In this document: positions 27,763 through 39,547 of the stretch, piece after piece | How positions within the stretch are numbered: position 1 is the first letter of the stretch | Layout of the letters: every line of letters starts with the position of its first letter | Origin: Austwickia chelonae | Lineage (GTDB): Bacteria > Actinomycetota > Actinomycetes > Actinomycetales > Dermatophilaceae | Direction: 5' to 3' | Length of the DNA: 64,000 bases | NCBI RefSeq assembly: GCF_003391095.1 | Contig: NZ_CP031447.1 | Location: 1,116,001-1,180,000, forward strand | Position numbers and translations under genes: made by a program | Notes under the pieces: model-generated | Told to the model about the DNA's origin: nothing | Databases searched by the model: none | What the model saw: the letters and a program-made list of their open reading frames with translations, nothing else

Positions 27763-29199
27763 GTGATCTCCCGAATTGATTTGCGCGGCCGGGAACTTGA
27801 TGCCCGCGCACTGCGCGAGGCGCTTCCGCGCGCCGACTACGACATGGACGACGCTCTCGACGTCGTTCGCCCGATCTGCGAGGACGTCCGCACTCGTGGA
27901 GCTGAGGCGGTACGGGAATACGGTCATCGGTTCGATGGTGTCACGCCTCCTCATCTTCGGGTTCCACCCGAGATCTTGAGCGCTGCTCTCGAAAATCTGG
28001 ACCTCGACGTTCGGGCAGCTCTGCAGGAGTCGATTCGGAGGGCTCGGATCGTACATGCGGAGCAGATGCGTGCACCGCACACCACTCATGTGGTTCCAGG
28101 CGGAACGGTCTCTCAGCGTTGGTTGCCGGTCGAGCGTGTGGGGCTGTACGTGCCAGGGGGAGTGGCCGTCTACCCCAGTAGCGTGGTGATGAATGTTGTT
28201 CCGGCGCAGGTCGCCGGGGTTGATTCACTGGCTGTGGCGAGCCCTCCGCAACGACAGAACATGGGGGAGTTCATCGGATACCCGCACCCGACGGTCTTGG
28301 CTGCCTGTGCACTGTTGGGCGTCGAAGAGGTCTACGCAGTGGGCGGGGCGCAGGCGGTGGCGATGTTCGCCTATGGCGCGCGCGAAGAGGACGGCTCTCA
28401 AGTATGTCAACCGGTTTCCTTGGTGACCGGTCCGGGGAATGTCTACGTGGCCTCAGCGAAACGCGCCCTACGCTCAGTGGTGGGTATCGATGCGGAGGCC
28501 GGCCCGACTGAGATCGCGATCCTGGCTGATGACACCGCGGATGCCGAGCATGTTGCCGCTGACATGATCAGCCAGGCTGAGCACGACGTCCTCGCGGCCT
28601 CGGTCTTGGTCACGGCAAGTGAGTCCTTCGCGGATGAGGTGGCTTCCGCCGTACAACGCCGTGCGGAACAGACGAAGCATCGTGATCGAGTTGTCAAAGC
28701 TCTGAGCGGGCGGCAGTCGGCGATCGTTCTGGTCGACGACCTTGACGCAGGGCTGCGGGTGGTGAACGCCTACGGTGCTGAACATTTGGAGATCCAGACC
28801 GTGAATGCAGCCCAGGACGCGCGTTTCGTGACCAATGCTGGCGCTGTCTTCATCGGTTCCTATACCCCGGTGAGTCTCGGCGACTATGCAGCAGGGTCTA
28901 ACCATGTCCTGCCGACGAGCGGGACCAGCGCTTATGCTTCAGGGCTTTCGGTGCAGTCTTTCCTGCGTTCGGTGCAGTTCATCGAATACACCAAGGACGC
29001 CTTGGAAGAGGTTGCGGAGAGTGTGGTCTGTTTGGCCGAAGCCGAGGATCTGCCGGGGCATGGAGAAGCTGTCCTGGCGCGGAGAGTGACCATCTCGGAC
29101 GAAACCGATTTTTCAGGAGAGCCTCTCGAATCGGATCCCGCTGTGTCGATGATGGGTTCTCTCTCACAGGGTGGGGCGAGGGCCGAGGAGAAGGAGTGA
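27763..29199 (+). CDS. hisD: Histidinol dehydrogenase HisD
   Basis: Zn-dependent, NAD-linked enzyme that oxidises histidinol to histidine in the last two steps of the pathway. It is 478 aa, slightly long because of a C-terminal tail after about residue 440. Family motifs seen are [52 protein letters not shown] (metal-site His) and the stretch around [16 protein letters not shown]. It is the first gene of the operon and overlaps hisC by four bases (GTGA). Confidence 0.96.
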   Translation: MISRIDLRGRELDARALREALPRADYDMDDALDVVRPICEDVRTRGAEAVREYGHRFDGVTPPHLRVPPEILSAALENLDLDVRAALQESIRRARIVHAEQMRAPHTTHVVPGGTVSQRWLPVERVGLYVPGGVAVYPSSVVMNVVPAQVAGVDSLAVASPPQRQNMGEFIGYPHPTVLAACALLGVEEVYAVGGAQAVAMFAYGAREEDGSQVCQPVSLVTGPGNVYVASAKRALRSVVGIDAEAGPTEIAILADDTADAEHVAADMISQAEHDVLAASVLVTASESFADEVASAVQRRAEQTKHRDRVVKALSGRQSAIVLVDDLDAGLRVVNAYGAEHLEIQTVNAAQDARFVTNAGAVFIGSYTPVSLGDYAAGSNHVLPTSGTSAYASGLSVQSFLRSVQFIEYTKDALEEVAESVVCLAEAEDLPGHGEAVLARRVTISDETDFSGEPLESDPAVSMMGSLSQGGARAEEKE

Positions 29200-30365
29200 G
29201 CGCCTCGTCATCGGCGGAACTTGCTGTTCTGCTGCGCCCGGAGCTGCGTAACCGTTCGGCCTACGGTGCTCCCCAGATAGACGTGCCCGTTCTGCTGAAC
29301 ACCAACGAGAACTCTTATGCGGTACCTGATCTGGTGGCCAGGGCCATGGCTCGAGACATCGAGCTGGCCGCATCGACCCTGAATCGCTATCCAGACCGTG
29401 AGTTCTCTTTACTGAGAGAGGATTTAGCGAGCTATCTCACTCGGACGAGCAGTACTTCGATCCTGCCGGAACAGGTGTGGGCGGGCAATGGATCCAATGA
29501 GGTTCTACTGCACGTGGTTCAAGCTTTCGGGGGTCCGGGACGGTCGTTGATGGCTTTCGTGCCGTCCTATTCGATGTATCCCAATTACGCTTTAAGTACC
29601 GGTACGAGATGGATCCAGGGGTCCCGGGGAGTCGCTGGCGCGGGTCGTCATGACCTCGGCGTGGAGGACGTGGTCCGACAGGTGGAGGAAGCCCGCCCCG
29701 ACATCGTGATGATCGCCTCGCCGAACAACCCCACTGGTACCGCAGTCGATCTGCGAGTCATCCAAGCGGTCTACGACGCAGCGCCTTGCGCAGTAGTCGT
29801 GGTCGATGAGGCCTATGCGGAATTCTCTAGAGCAGGAACAATATCGGCGCTTTCCTTACTCCAAGGTCGCCCTCGTCTGGTGGTCAGTCGCACGATGAGT
29901 AAAGCTTTTGCTCTGGCGGGTGGTCGGCTGGGCTACCTTGCCGCAGATACAGCACTCGTGGATGCCTTGCGATTGGTGCGGATGCCTTACCATCTGTCGA
30001 CGGCTACTCAAGTGATCGCACGCACTGCACTGGCGCACGCTGACCTGTTGCTGGCTGAAGTCGAGGCGCTGAAGGAACAGCGGGACCGGATTGTCGACGA
30101 GACTCTTGCCATGGGCTTGAAACCGGTGCCCTCGGATGCCAATTTTGTTCTGGTTGATGGTTTTAAGGATGTAGGGGAGGCATGGCAGGCTCTTCTTGAC
30201 CAGGGGGTTCTGGTCCGTGATGTAGGCCTGCCAGGCTGCCTGCGGGTGAGTGCAGGGACGCCTGCCGAGGTGACGGCATTCTTGAAGGCATTGCAGACAT
30301 ACCTCTCGTCATCGCGGACCGAGCGGTGTTTCCCGGAGACCGATGAAGAACGGACGACCCCATGA
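29196..30365 (+). CDS. hisC: Histidinol-phosphate aminotransferase HisC
   Basis: PLP-dependent class I/II aminotransferase converting imidazole acetol phosphate to histidinol phosphate. The PLP Schiff-base Lys is at about 236 in [26 protein letters not shown] and [10 protein letters not shown] are the other cofactor-contact motifs. It is 389 aa with a hydrophilic C-terminal tail of about 15 residues. GTG start overlapping hisD; stop overlapping hisB by ATGA. Confidence 0.95.
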   Translation: MSASSSAELAVLLRPELRNRSAYGAPQIDVPVLLNTNENSYAVPDLVARAMARDIELAASTLNRYPDREFSLLREDLASYLTRTSSTSILPEQVWAGNGSNEVLLHVVQAFGGPGRSLMAFVPSYSMYPNYALSTGTRWIQGSRGVAGAGRHDLGVEDVVRQVEEARPDIVMIASPNNPTGTAVDLRVIQAVYDAAPCAVVVVDEAYAEFSRAGTISALSLLQGRPRLVVSRTMSKAFALAGGRLGYLAADTALVDALRLVRMPYHLSTATQVIARTALAHADLLLAEVEALKEQRDRIVDETLAMGLKPVPSDANFVLVDGFKDVGEAWQALLDQGVLVRDVGLPGCLRVSAGTPAEVTAFLKALQTYLSSSRTERCFPETDEERTTP

Positions 30366-30985
30366 GCGACACATCAACCACGCCCGCCGCTCGAGTGGCG
30401 CAGATTCGACGGGAGACCCTGGAGAGCCGTATCGACCTTGAGGTGGACCTCGACGGATCGGGAGCTTCGGAGATCTCGACGGGTGTTCCGTTCTATGACC
30501 ATATGTTGATCAGCTTCGCCAAACACAGCCTGATTGATCTGCGGATCGAGGCGGTCGGCGATGTGCATATCGATGCGCATCACACGGTTGAGGACGTGGC
30601 GATTTGTCTCGGAGACGCCATCTCTCAAGCGTTGGGAGACAAACGGGGGATCAGCCGCTTTGGCGATGCCGTCGTCCCGCTCGATGAAGCTTTGGTCCAA
30701 GCTGTCGTCGATGTGGCTGGTCGACCCTACTGCATGCACACCGGGGAGCCTGAAGGGCAGCAGTACGTCATGATCGGCGGGCATTTTGTGGGTTCGCTCA
30801 CCCGGCATGTCTGGGAAACACTGGCTCATCACGCACAAATCGCTTTGCACGTTCGGGTATTGGGTGGCAGGGATCCCCATCACATCGTGGAAGCGCAGTT
30901 CAAGGCGGTTGCTCGTGCGATGCGCGCAGCCCTGTCTCGTGATGCGAGGGTGACCGGCGTGCCCAGTGCGAAAGGGTCGCTGTGA
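30362..30985 (+). CDS. hisB: Imidazoleglycerol-phosphate dehydratase HisB
   Basis: Mn-dependent dehydratase, monofunctional as in actinobacteria (207 aa, no phosphatase domain). The two pseudo-repeated metal motifs are visible: [14 protein letters not shown] and, in the C-terminal half, [18 protein letters not shown]. The start is coupled to hisC by ATGA. A gap of 109 bases separates it from hisH, the only real gap within hisD to priA besides the one before priA. Confidence 0.96.
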   Translation: MSDTSTTPAARVAQIRRETLESRIDLEVDLDGSGASEISTGVPFYDHMLISFAKHSLIDLRIEAVGDVHIDAHHTVEDVAICLGDAISQALGDKRGISRFGDAVVPLDEALVQAVVDVAGRPYCMHTGEPEGQQYVMIGGHFVGSLTRHVWETLAHHAQIALHVRVLGGRDPHHIVEAQFKAVARAMRAALSRDARVTGVPSAKGSL

Positions 30986-31094
30986 TGCGTCACTTTTCCT
31001 GGCCCGAGGCGCGGGCCTTCTCTTCCGTTCGGCGACAGCGGCATCTAGCGCTGCTGTCACCGATCGATCGCTGTCACGGTGGAGGAGAGCGTCG

Positions 31095-31742
31095 ATGACC
31101 TCTGGTTCGAGGCACGTGGTGGTGCTTGATTACGGGAGCGGGAATGTTCGTTCGGCGGTGCGGATGCTGCAACGAGTTGGAGCTGAGGTCTCCTTGACCG
31201 CAGATCCTGATCAGGTACTCCAGGCTGATGGCCTGGTCGTGCCCGGTGTTGGTAATTTTCACGCGTGCATGACGGGGCTTTTCCGAGCGGGCGCAGCGGG
31301 GCTCATCGACCGCCGTCTGTCAGGGGGGCGCCCGGTTCTGGGCATCTGCGTGGGGATGCAGGCCATGTTCGAGGGGTCTGACGAGCCTTCGAAAGAGAAA
31401 CGGCCTGGGTTGGGGCAATGGCCTGGCAAGATCCAGCGGTTGCCTTCAGCGATAGTGCCGCACATGGGGTGGAGCAGCGTGAGGCCAGGAGAGGGTAGTC
31501 AACTGTTCGCCGGTGTGCAGGATGAGTTGTTCTATTTCGTGCATTCATACGCGGCTTTGGAGTGGTCATTGCGACAGGAAGGTCCGTTCTCTGCGGTCGC
31601 TCCTACAGTGACATGGGCTGAACGCGAGGCGCCTTTCGTGGCTGCGGTGGAGAATGGTCCGTTGTGTGCAACCCAGTTCCATCCGGAGAAATCCGGGGAC
31701 GCGGGTGCTCATCTGCTGCGTAACTGGTTGAGCATGTTGTAG
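31095..31742 (+). CDS. hisH: Imidazole glycerol phosphate synthase glutaminase subunit HisH
   Basis: Class I glutamine amidotransferase that supplies ammonia to HisF; hisF is not in this window. The nucleophile Cys85 lies in LGICVGMQAMFEGS and the catalytic His/Glu in CATQFHPEKSG near the C terminus. I chose ATG at 31095, seven bases after GGAGGAG; the open frame extends 43 codons upstream into hisB but without homology. The length of 215 aa is normal. Confidence 0.95.
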   Translation: MTSGSRHVVVLDYGSGNVRSAVRMLQRVGAEVSLTADPDQVLQADGLVVPGVGNFHACMTGLFRAGAAGLIDRRLSGGRPVLGICVGMQAMFEGSDEPSKEKRPGLGQWPGKIQRLPSAIVPHMGWSSVRPGEGSQLFAGVQDELFYFVHSYAALEWSLRQEGPFSAVAPTVTWAEREAPFVAAVENGPLCATQFHPEKSGDAGAHLLRNWLSML

Positions 31743-31802
31743 TTGAGGCTTTGCCCCGAGATTTGCCCGTGCGTTGATCGTGTGTCGAACGAAAGGTCCC
31801 AG

Positions 31803-32552
31803 ATGACTGCCACTCCTGCATCCACAGAGCTCCAGCTGCTGCCTGCAGTGGACATCGTTGGTGGGCAGGCCGTTCAACTTGTGCAGGGAGTCGCTGGCAC
31901 CGGCGGAGAGTTCGGTGATCCTTATGAATCAGCGATGCGTTGGCAGCGGGAGGGCGCCCAATGGCTGCATTTGGTGGACCTTGATGCCGCTTTCAGCCGA
32001 GGAAGTAATTACGATCTGATCGCTTCGATCATCGAACGCTTGGACCTCCAGGTAGAGCTTTCTGGTGGGATTCGTGACCAGGAAACCTTGGATCGTGCGT
32101 TGGCGACTGGTTGCCGTCGGGTGAACATCGGCACTGCCGCGTTGGAAGACCCAGAGTGGACGGCTCGGGCTATCGCCGAGCACGGTGACCGGGTCGCCAT
32201 CGGTCTGGATGTGAGAGGCGAGACTTTGGCTGCCCGAGGCTGGACCAGCGAGGGCGGTGACCTCTGGGAGACTCTGAACCGTTTGGATGCAGAAGGATGC
32301 TCTCGATACGTGGTGACTGATGTGAAGCGTGACGGGATGTTGTCCGGCCCCAATGTGGAGTTGCTGCGCGAGGTCTGCGCGAGGACTAACCGTCCGGTGA
32401 TTGCCTCCGGCGGAGTGTCGACTTTGTCTGACATCGAGTCCTTACGCGAGTTGGTACCGGTGGGGGTCGAAGGCGCTATCGTCGGTTCGGCGCTATATAA
32501 GGGGGCTTTTTCTCTGCCCGAGGCCTTGGCCACAGCAGGCACTGTGCAGTGA
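31803..32552 (+). CDS. priA: HisA / PriA phosphoribosyl isomerase
   Basis: TIM-barrel isomerase acting on ProFAR in histidine synthesis; in actinobacteria the PriA form also does the TrpF reaction of tryptophan synthesis. It is 249 aa. The two catalytic Asp residues are at about 17 (PAVDIVGG) and 173 (VTDVKRDG). The stretch [16 protein letters not shown] followed by [15 protein letters not shown] resembles PriA more than single-function HisA, so a dual role is likely but cannot be proven without knowing whether the genome has trpF. The ATG at 31803 follows CGAACGAAAGGTCCCAG. The stop overlaps the next gene by GTGA. Confidence 0.92.
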   Translation: MTATPASTELQLLPAVDIVGGQAVQLVQGVAGTGGEFGDPYESAMRWQREGAQWLHLVDLDAAFSRGSNYDLIASIIERLDLQVELSGGIRDQETLDRALATGCRRVNIGTAALEDPEWTARAIAEHGDRVAIGLDVRGETLAARGWTSEGGDLWETLNRLDAEGCSRYVVTDVKRDGMLSGPNVELLREVCARTNRPVIASGGVSTLSDIESLRELVPVGVEGAIVGSALYKGAFSLPEALATAGTVQ

Positions 32553-33337
32553 CGCGTCGACTGGAGAACGGCGGCGTGGGGGCAGCAAGCGCGATGAGCC
32601 TGTCGGACACTCACGGTGTTCCATGGTCAGGCCGCTCTTTGTCGCCTTCCCCGTTCGCTGGGGACGAGGGGACGGCCGATCCGCAGCTGGTGAGGGCACT
32701 GGCTGCAGTGGGTGTTGCCGAAATGGCAGAGCGTGCTCGGGCCGAAGCGACAGCAGTCGAGATCTTGTCGGCATCTCGCTTGGTGGTTCCCTTGCTGGCG
32801 ATGCCGGAGTCTGGAAGTGGAGCGAATGTTGGTGCCATGGCGACAGCTCTGCTGATGGCGCCAGACGGCACTAAGGCTTTGCCGCTTTTTACCGGGGTTG
32901 ACGCATTGGCTTCCTGGGATCCTCGGGCAAGGCCGGTGCCGATGACGGCGGCTCAGGCTGCGGAAGCGGCCTTGAGCGAGGAGGGATGTCACACCGCTGT
33001 GGTCGATGTGGCGGACTCGCATGGGATGGTGCTGCGCATGTCCCAGTTGTGGTCCTTGGCATTGGGGGAGGCCTGGGTGCCAGCCGATCAGGATCCGGTG
33101 GTGTGTCGAGCAGCGGCGAATGCTGCAGAGAGCGTACACGGTGTACATGCTGTGATGGTGGTTGAAGGGTGGGGCGAGCTTCCGGGCGCGCTTCGGCTAG
33201 AGGTGGAGATTCTCCCCGGGATCGTCGAGAGCCAGGTCGCTGCGGCTTTGGTGGCAATTGGTGAGAGATTGTCTGCTGACCCTGATGTCCGCCGTCGAAT
33301 CGATGACTTGTCCGTGAAGGTCATTCGCCTGGGGTAG
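32549..33337 (+). CDS. SseB family protein
   Basis: A 262-aa protein with an SseB-like N-terminal domain (about residues 48-165; [50 protein letters not shown]) and a less conserved C-terminal part. SseB-like proteins of this kind have no firmly known role. The gene regularly follows priA in actinobacteria and is translationally coupled to it here (GTGA), so it probably belongs to the his operon. An internal ATG at codon 16 (MSLSDTHG) is an alternative start. Confidence 0.8.
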   Translation: MTRRLENGGVGAASAMSLSDTHGVPWSGRSLSPSPFAGDEGTADPQLVRALAAVGVAEMAERARAEATAVEILSASRLVVPLLAMPESGSGANVGAMATALLMAPDGTKALPLFTGVDALASWDPRARPVPMTAAQAAEAALSEEGCHTAVVDVADSHGMVLRMSQLWSLALGEAWVPADQDPVVCRAAANAAESVHGVHAVMVVEGWGELPGALRLEVEILPGIVESQVAAALVAIGERLSADPDVRRRIDDLSVKVIRLG

Positions 33338-33410
33338 TGAGTTTCTTTGGCTTCTGCTGCGGTGTATTCCATCACCGGGCAATGCCGGGGTTATCCGGCA
33401 TGCTGGCTGG

Positions 33411-33416
33411 GATAAT
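33411..33416 (+). promoter_or_regulatory. Putative -10 of the MFS gene
   Basis: GATAAT ends six bases before the ATG at 33423, again a leaderless arrangement. A short inverted repeat, ATGCCGG and CCGGCAT (33382-33401), lies just upstream and may end the his operon transcript. Confidence 0.4.
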
Positions 33417-33422
33417 GGTGGT

Positions 33423-34610
33423 ATGCCTCTGACTCCCTATGTCCGTGTTCTGCGGGAGAGCCGGATCGGGATCACAGTGCTGTTGGGCTTGCTGGTTCGG
33501 ACTCCGGTGGCTGCTTGTGGTGTTGTTCTGACCCTGCATGTGGTGGCGATCGGGCGTTCCTACGCCGAAGCTGGGGTCGCGACGATGCTCCTGACCGCAG
33601 GGGTGGCGCTTTCTGGTCCCTGGCGTGGCCGACTACTGGACAAGGTTGGCTTGCGTAGAACGGTCTGGCCTTCCCTCGTGGTGTTGATGGTCTGTTGGTC
33701 GGTGGCACCTCATCTGAATTACATTTCCCTGTTGGCGCTGTGTTTGTTCGCTGGGATGTTCACGATTCCGTCCTTTTCCATCATTAGGCAGGCGGTGATT
33801 GCGGCTGTTCCTCATCGGGATCGGCGCACGGCATTGGCGATGGATTCTGTGGCGGTAGAGATTTCGTTCATGCTGGGGCCCTTGCTCGGGGTTTGGGCAG
33901 CTACTGCGTGGGACACCGGCAAGGTCTTGGGCGGGGTGGGGCTCGCCGGAGTTGGCGCTGGCCTGGTGATGTGGTGGGTCGATCCTCCGTTGCGTAGTAC
34001 CCGATCAGAGCAGGAAATTTCTTCTGCTTCGGGGGATGGTCTCGATCAGTGGTTCACTCCGAAGGTTGCAGTGATCTGCATGGTGGCAGCGGCGACGACA
34101 ATTGCTTTGTCCGGCACGGATATCGCAGTGGTCGCTGCAATGCGGGAATGGGAACGTACTGCGCAGGTGGGATGGGTGCTGGCCTTGTGGTGTGTCGGAT
34201 CTTTGGTAGGAGGCCTGGCTTATGGGCTGTCTTCTCGGCCGATACCGTCGTTATGGCTTTTGCTGGCTTTGGGCGCGGTGACTTTTCCGGTGGCATGGGC
34301 CCGTGACGTGGCCACGCTCGCTGCATTGGTTGTCGTGGCTGGCCTGCTGTGCGCGCCGACGACAACAGCGATGGTGGACGAGCTGACTCAGGTTGTTCCA
34401 GAGCGTTTTCGGGGAGAAGCAATGGGGTGGCATGCTTCTTTCCTGCAGATCGGCTCTGCACTGGGCGCTCCGATAGCTGGTGTGGCGATCGACCGGGGCG
34501 GCTTCGGTGCTGGTTTTATGGCGGTGGCGCTGACGAGTACGGGTATCGCAGTGCTGGGGATGGTGGCGTCCTGGGTTCGCCGTCGTGGCTATGTGGCTGC
34601 TTCGAGCTGA
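33423..34610 (+). CDS. MFS transporter
   Basis: A 395-aa polytopic protein with about 11-12 hydrophobic segments. The cytoplasmic motif GPWRGRLLDKVGLRRTVWP between helices 2 and 3 matches the MFS loop (G-x-L-x-D-x-x-G-R-R type). The substrate cannot be told; the closest general type is drug or sugar efflux. It stands alone between the his operon and infC and seems to have its own promoter. A similar MFS gene is often found next to sseB/infC in related genomes, from memory. Confidence 0.85.
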   Translation: MPLTPYVRVLRESRIGITVLLGLLVRTPVAACGVVLTLHVVAIGRSYAEAGVATMLLTAGVALSGPWRGRLLDKVGLRRTVWPSLVVLMVCWSVAPHLNYISLLALCLFAGMFTIPSFSIIRQAVIAAVPHRDRRTALAMDSVAVEISFMLGPLLGVWAATAWDTGKVLGGVGLAGVGAGLVMWWVDPPLRSTRSEQEISSASGDGLDQWFTPKVAVICMVAAATTIALSGTDIAVVAAMREWERTAQVGWVLALWCVGSLVGGLAYGLSSRPIPSLWLLLALGAVTFPVAWARDVATLAALVVVAGLLCAPTTTAMVDELTQVVPERFRGEAMGWHASFLQIGSALGAPIAGVAIDRGGFGAGFMAVALTSTGIAVLGMVASWVRRRGYVAASS

Positions 34611-34935
34611 CGAGGATGATTCGCTGAAAAAGCTTTCTGACTGATATCCTGCTGCAGAAGATCGTGTCGTGCGCTGTTAGGCATTCGACACGAGAAGAAG
34701 AGAGGTCGGCTCAGCCGCTTCCACCTGCTTCGGCTCCAGAGTCGACGGGTTGATCTGGAAGTTTCCTGTCCCCTGTGGCAGGAGTAGATGTCATTTCGCT
34801 GCAGCATGGCTGCTCGTGGGCGGGTGAGATTTCTTCTGGAAGGTGAGCTGGGCTTCTCGCATACGACGGACGCGGGAGGCCCTTTCTGTGTGCGTCGCCC
34901 CTGATAACTAAGCAGTTTGAGAGAAGGAGCGCACC
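34611..34935 (+). other. 325-base leader region upstream of infC
   Basis: No gene is supported here. A perfect 8-bp inverted repeat, TCGTGTCG (34662-34669) and CGACACGA (34686-34693), and a weaker hairpin around 34868-34900 (CGACGGACGC against GTGTGCGTCG) suggest a structured leader. Ribosomal protein L20 or IF3 often autoregulates this operon, so attenuation is possible. No convincing promoter could be picked. Confidence 0.4.
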
Positions 34936-35619
34936 ATCAGCGAACCGCGCATCAACGACCGCATCCGCGTCCCGGAAGTGCGGCTCGTCGGGCCTAATGG
35001 GGAGCAGGTCGGCATCGTCCGCGTGGAGGACGCCCTGCGACTCGCCGCAGAGGCGGATCTGGACCTGGTCGAGGTGGCACCGATGGCCAAACCCCCGGTC
35101 GCAAAGTTGATGGACTTCGGGAAGTACAAGTACGAAGCTGCCCTGAAGGCCCGTGAGGCTCGGAAGAACCAGGTCAACACGGTAATCAAGGAGATCAAGC
35201 TTCGTCCGAAGATCGATCCTCACGACTATGAGACCAAGAAGGGACACGTCGTCCGCTTCTTGTCAGCTGGTGACAAGGTCAAGGTCACAATCATGTTCCG
35301 TGGCCGCGAGCAGTCCCGCCCCGAACTTGGTTTCCGTCTACTGCAGCGTCTGGCCCAGGATGTCACCGAGCTCGGCTTCGTCGAGAGCTCACCGAAGCAG
35401 GACGGCCGCAACATGATCATGGTGCTCGGTCCGACCAAGAAGAAGGCCGAGGCCAAAGCGGAGCAGCGCAAGCGCCGTGACGACGCTGAGGCTGCGAAGA
35501 ACGCAGCTCGTGGTCCTGAGAAGCACAGCGCCCAGGAGCCCGTGGACACGCCTGCCGAGGTCTCGGAAGAAGGCGTTCCGGTGGCAGCTGCTACCGGGTC
35601 CCCCAACTCTGGGGCATGA
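34936..35619 (+). CDS. infC: Translation initiation factor IF-3, ATC start
   Basis: Binds the 30S subunit and checks start codon pairing. It is 227 aa: N domain from [18 protein letters not shown], a linker, and a C domain with [23 protein letters not shown]-terminal tail of about 45 charged residues is typical of actinobacteria. The conserved N terminus can only be included if translation begins at ATC (34936), six bases after GGAG. The first GTG (34978) would remove 14 conserved residues. Rare start codons in infC allow IF-3 to repress its own translation. The next gene, rpmI, follows after 91 bases. Confidence 0.93.
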   Translation: MSEPRINDRIRVPEVRLVGPNGEQVGIVRVEDALRLAAEADLDLVEVAPMAKPPVAKLMDFGKYKYEAALKAREARKNQVNTVIKEIKLRPKIDPHDYETKKGHVVRFLSAGDKVKVTIMFRGREQSRPELGFRLLQRLAQDVTELGFVESSPKQDGRNMIMVLGPTKKKAEAKAEQRKRRDDAEAAKNAARGPEKHSAQEPVDTPAEVSEEGVPVAAATGSPNSGA

Positions 35620-35710
35620 GGCCGGACTGACGCAGGTCACGGTTTTCCTGCCCACTCACCCCTGTCACGCAACGGTGTGTCAGGACGTACGACGAAGGAG
35701 AGTCGGCGCG

Positions 35711-35905
35711 ATGCCGAAGAACAAGACGCACAGCGGCGCCAAGAAGCGTTTCCGTCTCACGGGGACCGGAAAGGTCATGCGCGAGCAGGCGAACGGCCGT
35801 CACCTGCTGGAGCATAAGTCCAGCAAGTACACGCGGAGCATCGCCGGCGACCTCGAGCTCGCCAAGCCGGACGCTAAGAAGATCAAGAAGCTGCTGGGCA
35901 AGTAA
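35711..35905 (+). CDS. rpmI: 50S ribosomal protein L35
   Basis: A 64-aa basic ribosomal protein with the family start [15 protein letters not shown] and [12 protein letters not shown]. The ATG at 35711 is preceded by GAAGGAGAGTCGGCGCG. The frame is open far upstream through the infC tail, but homology begins at this ATG. Part of the conserved infC-rpmI-rplT operon. Confidence 0.97.
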   Translation: MPKNKTHSGAKKRFRLTGTGKVMREQANGRHLLEHKSSKYTRSIAGDLELAKPDAKKIKKLLGK

Positions 35906-35922
35906 GCCCACCCGCCATAACC

Positions 35923-35948
35923 GACCACTGCACCGTGCGGTCTGTTTT
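35923..35948 (+). terminator. Weak hairpin with T run between rpmI and rplT
   Basis: GACC and GCAC parts at 35923-35933 can pair with GTGCGGTC (35935-35942) with a bulge, followed by TGTTTT. It could be a partial terminator that lowers rplT read-through. The loop is tight, so the structure is doubtful. Confidence 0.25.
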
Positions 35949-36005
35949 CGTCAGCGCTTTCCTGCGTAGCGAAGATCGCCGGTTCGACATGCAAGGAGCA
36001 ATCAC

Positions 36006-36383
36006 GTGGCACGCGTGAAGCGGGCAGTCAACGCCCAGAAGAAGCGTCGCGTCGTCCTGGAACGAGCGAGCGGGTACCGCGGACAGCGGTCCCGTCTCTA
36101 CCGCAAGGCCAAGGAGCAGGTCCAGCACAGCCTTGGTTATGCCTACCGTGACCGCCGGGCCCGCAAGGGTGACTTCCGTCGCCTGTGGATCCAGCGCATC
36201 AACGCCGCGGCGCGTGCGCACGGCATGACGTACAACCGCTTCATCCAGGGCCTCAAGGCTGCTGAGATCGAGGTAGACCGTCGCATGCTGGCCGAGATGG
36301 CGGTGAACGACGAGCCTGCTTTCGCGGCGCTGGTGCAGATCGCAAAGCAGAACGTCCCCGCTCAGACTTCTGACGCGGCCTGA
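36006..36383 (+). CDS. rplT: 50S ribosomal protein L20
   Basis: Binds 23S rRNA early in 50S assembly and in many bacteria represses its own operon. It is 125 aa with the family motifs [51 protein letters not shown] and [12 protein letters not shown] start after AAGGAGCAATCAC. It closes the infC operon. Confidence 0.97.
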   Translation: MARVKRAVNAQKKRRVVLERASGYRGQRSRLYRKAKEQVQHSLGYAYRDRRARKGDFRRLWIQRINAAARAHGMTYNRFIQGLKAAEIEVDRRMLAEMAVNDEPAFAALVQIAKQNVPAQTSDAA

Positions 36384-36415
36384 TTCCTCGACCGGAAGCA
36401 CTCTCTGGTTTGCGG

Positions 36416-37261
36416 ATGTCTTCGATGCCAGAGCGCCGGGAACGCCCTGTGCTGTCCAACCCTCGCAGCGAGCGAGTGAAGACAGTTCGGGGGCTGTCCC
36501 GGCGTTCTGCGCGTATGCGCAGCGGTTACTTCCTCGCGGAGGGGCCGCAGTCGGTGCGGGAAGCAGTCCTGCATCGGCCTGATGTGATCGTCGATTTGTA
36601 TGTCGGTCATGAAGAGTCGGACGATGCGTTGTGGAAACCGATTGTTGACGAAGCCTTCTCTGCAGGGGTTGAGGTGCGCCTCGTCAACCGGGCTGTCCTC
36701 AGCGCGATGTCAGACACTCCGTCGCCGCAAGGAGGATTGGCTGTCTGCCGGCAGCTGGATGTGACTTTGGAGTCGGTGCTGGCTCAAAAACCGAGAGCTT
36801 TGTGTGTGCTGACTCATGTCCGAGACCCCGGAAATGCTGGCACTGTGCTGCGGGGAGCCGACGCCACTGATATTGACGCAGTATTCCTGACCGAGTGCAG
36901 CGTCGATCTCTACAATCCGAAACTTGTGCGATCGACTGCAGGTTCTCTCTTCCACGTTCCCGTGGTCACCGGGATCCAGGTCGATGGGCTCTTCGCAAGC
37001 TTGCGAGCAGCAGGAGTGACCTTACTGGCTGCAGACGGTAGAGGGGACACCTCTTTGTACGACGCGGATCTTCAGGTGCCGCATGCTTGGATCTTCGGCA
37101 ATGAGGCCTGGGGGCTGACTGATGAGATCCGGGTAGGTTGCGATGACGTCGTCAAGGTTCCGATCTACGGACGAGCTGAGTCATTGAATCTGGCTATGGC
37201 GGCCACCGTGTGCCTCTACGCTTCTGCCTCCGCTGTGCATGAGCGAGGTCTCCCGCAGTAG
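36416..37261 (+). CDS. TrmH/SpoU family rRNA 2'-O-methyltransferase
   Basis: SAM-dependent methyltransferase of the knotted SPOUT fold. A short N-terminal substrate-binding domain (about 15-115) precedes the catalytic domain with HVRDPGNAGTVLRGADATD, AWIFGNEAWGL and VPIYGRAESLNLAMAA, the three SpoU motifs. It is 281 aa from ATG 36416; ATG 36425 and TTG 36410 are also possible, and no clear ribosome binding site decides. The target, probably a 23S rRNA ribose, cannot be named. Position after rplT is conserved. Confidence 0.9.
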   Translation: MSSMPERRERPVLSNPRSERVKTVRGLSRRSARMRSGYFLAEGPQSVREAVLHRPDVIVDLYVGHEESDDALWKPIVDEAFSAGVEVRLVNRAVLSAMSDTPSPQGGLAVCRQLDVTLESVLAQKPRALCVLTHVRDPGNAGTVLRGADATDIDAVFLTECSVDLYNPKLVRSTAGSLFHVPVVTGIQVDGLFASLRAAGVTLLAADGRGDTSLYDADLQVPHAWIFGNEAWGLTDEIRVGCDDVVKVPIYGRAESLNLAMAATVCLYASASAVHERGLPQ

Positions 37262-37269
37262 CTACGCGA

Positions 37270-37275
37270 TATTCT
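37270..37275 (+). promoter_or_regulatory. Putative -10 of the histidine kinase gene
   Basis: TATTCT ends six bases before the GTG at 37282, nine bases after the stop of the methyltransferase gene. It fits a leaderless internal promoter. Confidence 0.3.
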
Positions 37276-37281
37276 CAGGTC

Positions 37282-39546
<2,265 letters not shown>

Positions 39547-39547
<1 letters not shown>

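Noticed and set aside
27662-27811. Longer N terminus for the FetB-like permease
   Set aside because: It would overlap the hisD start and promoter, and a GGAGGAG site precedes the GTG at 27661.
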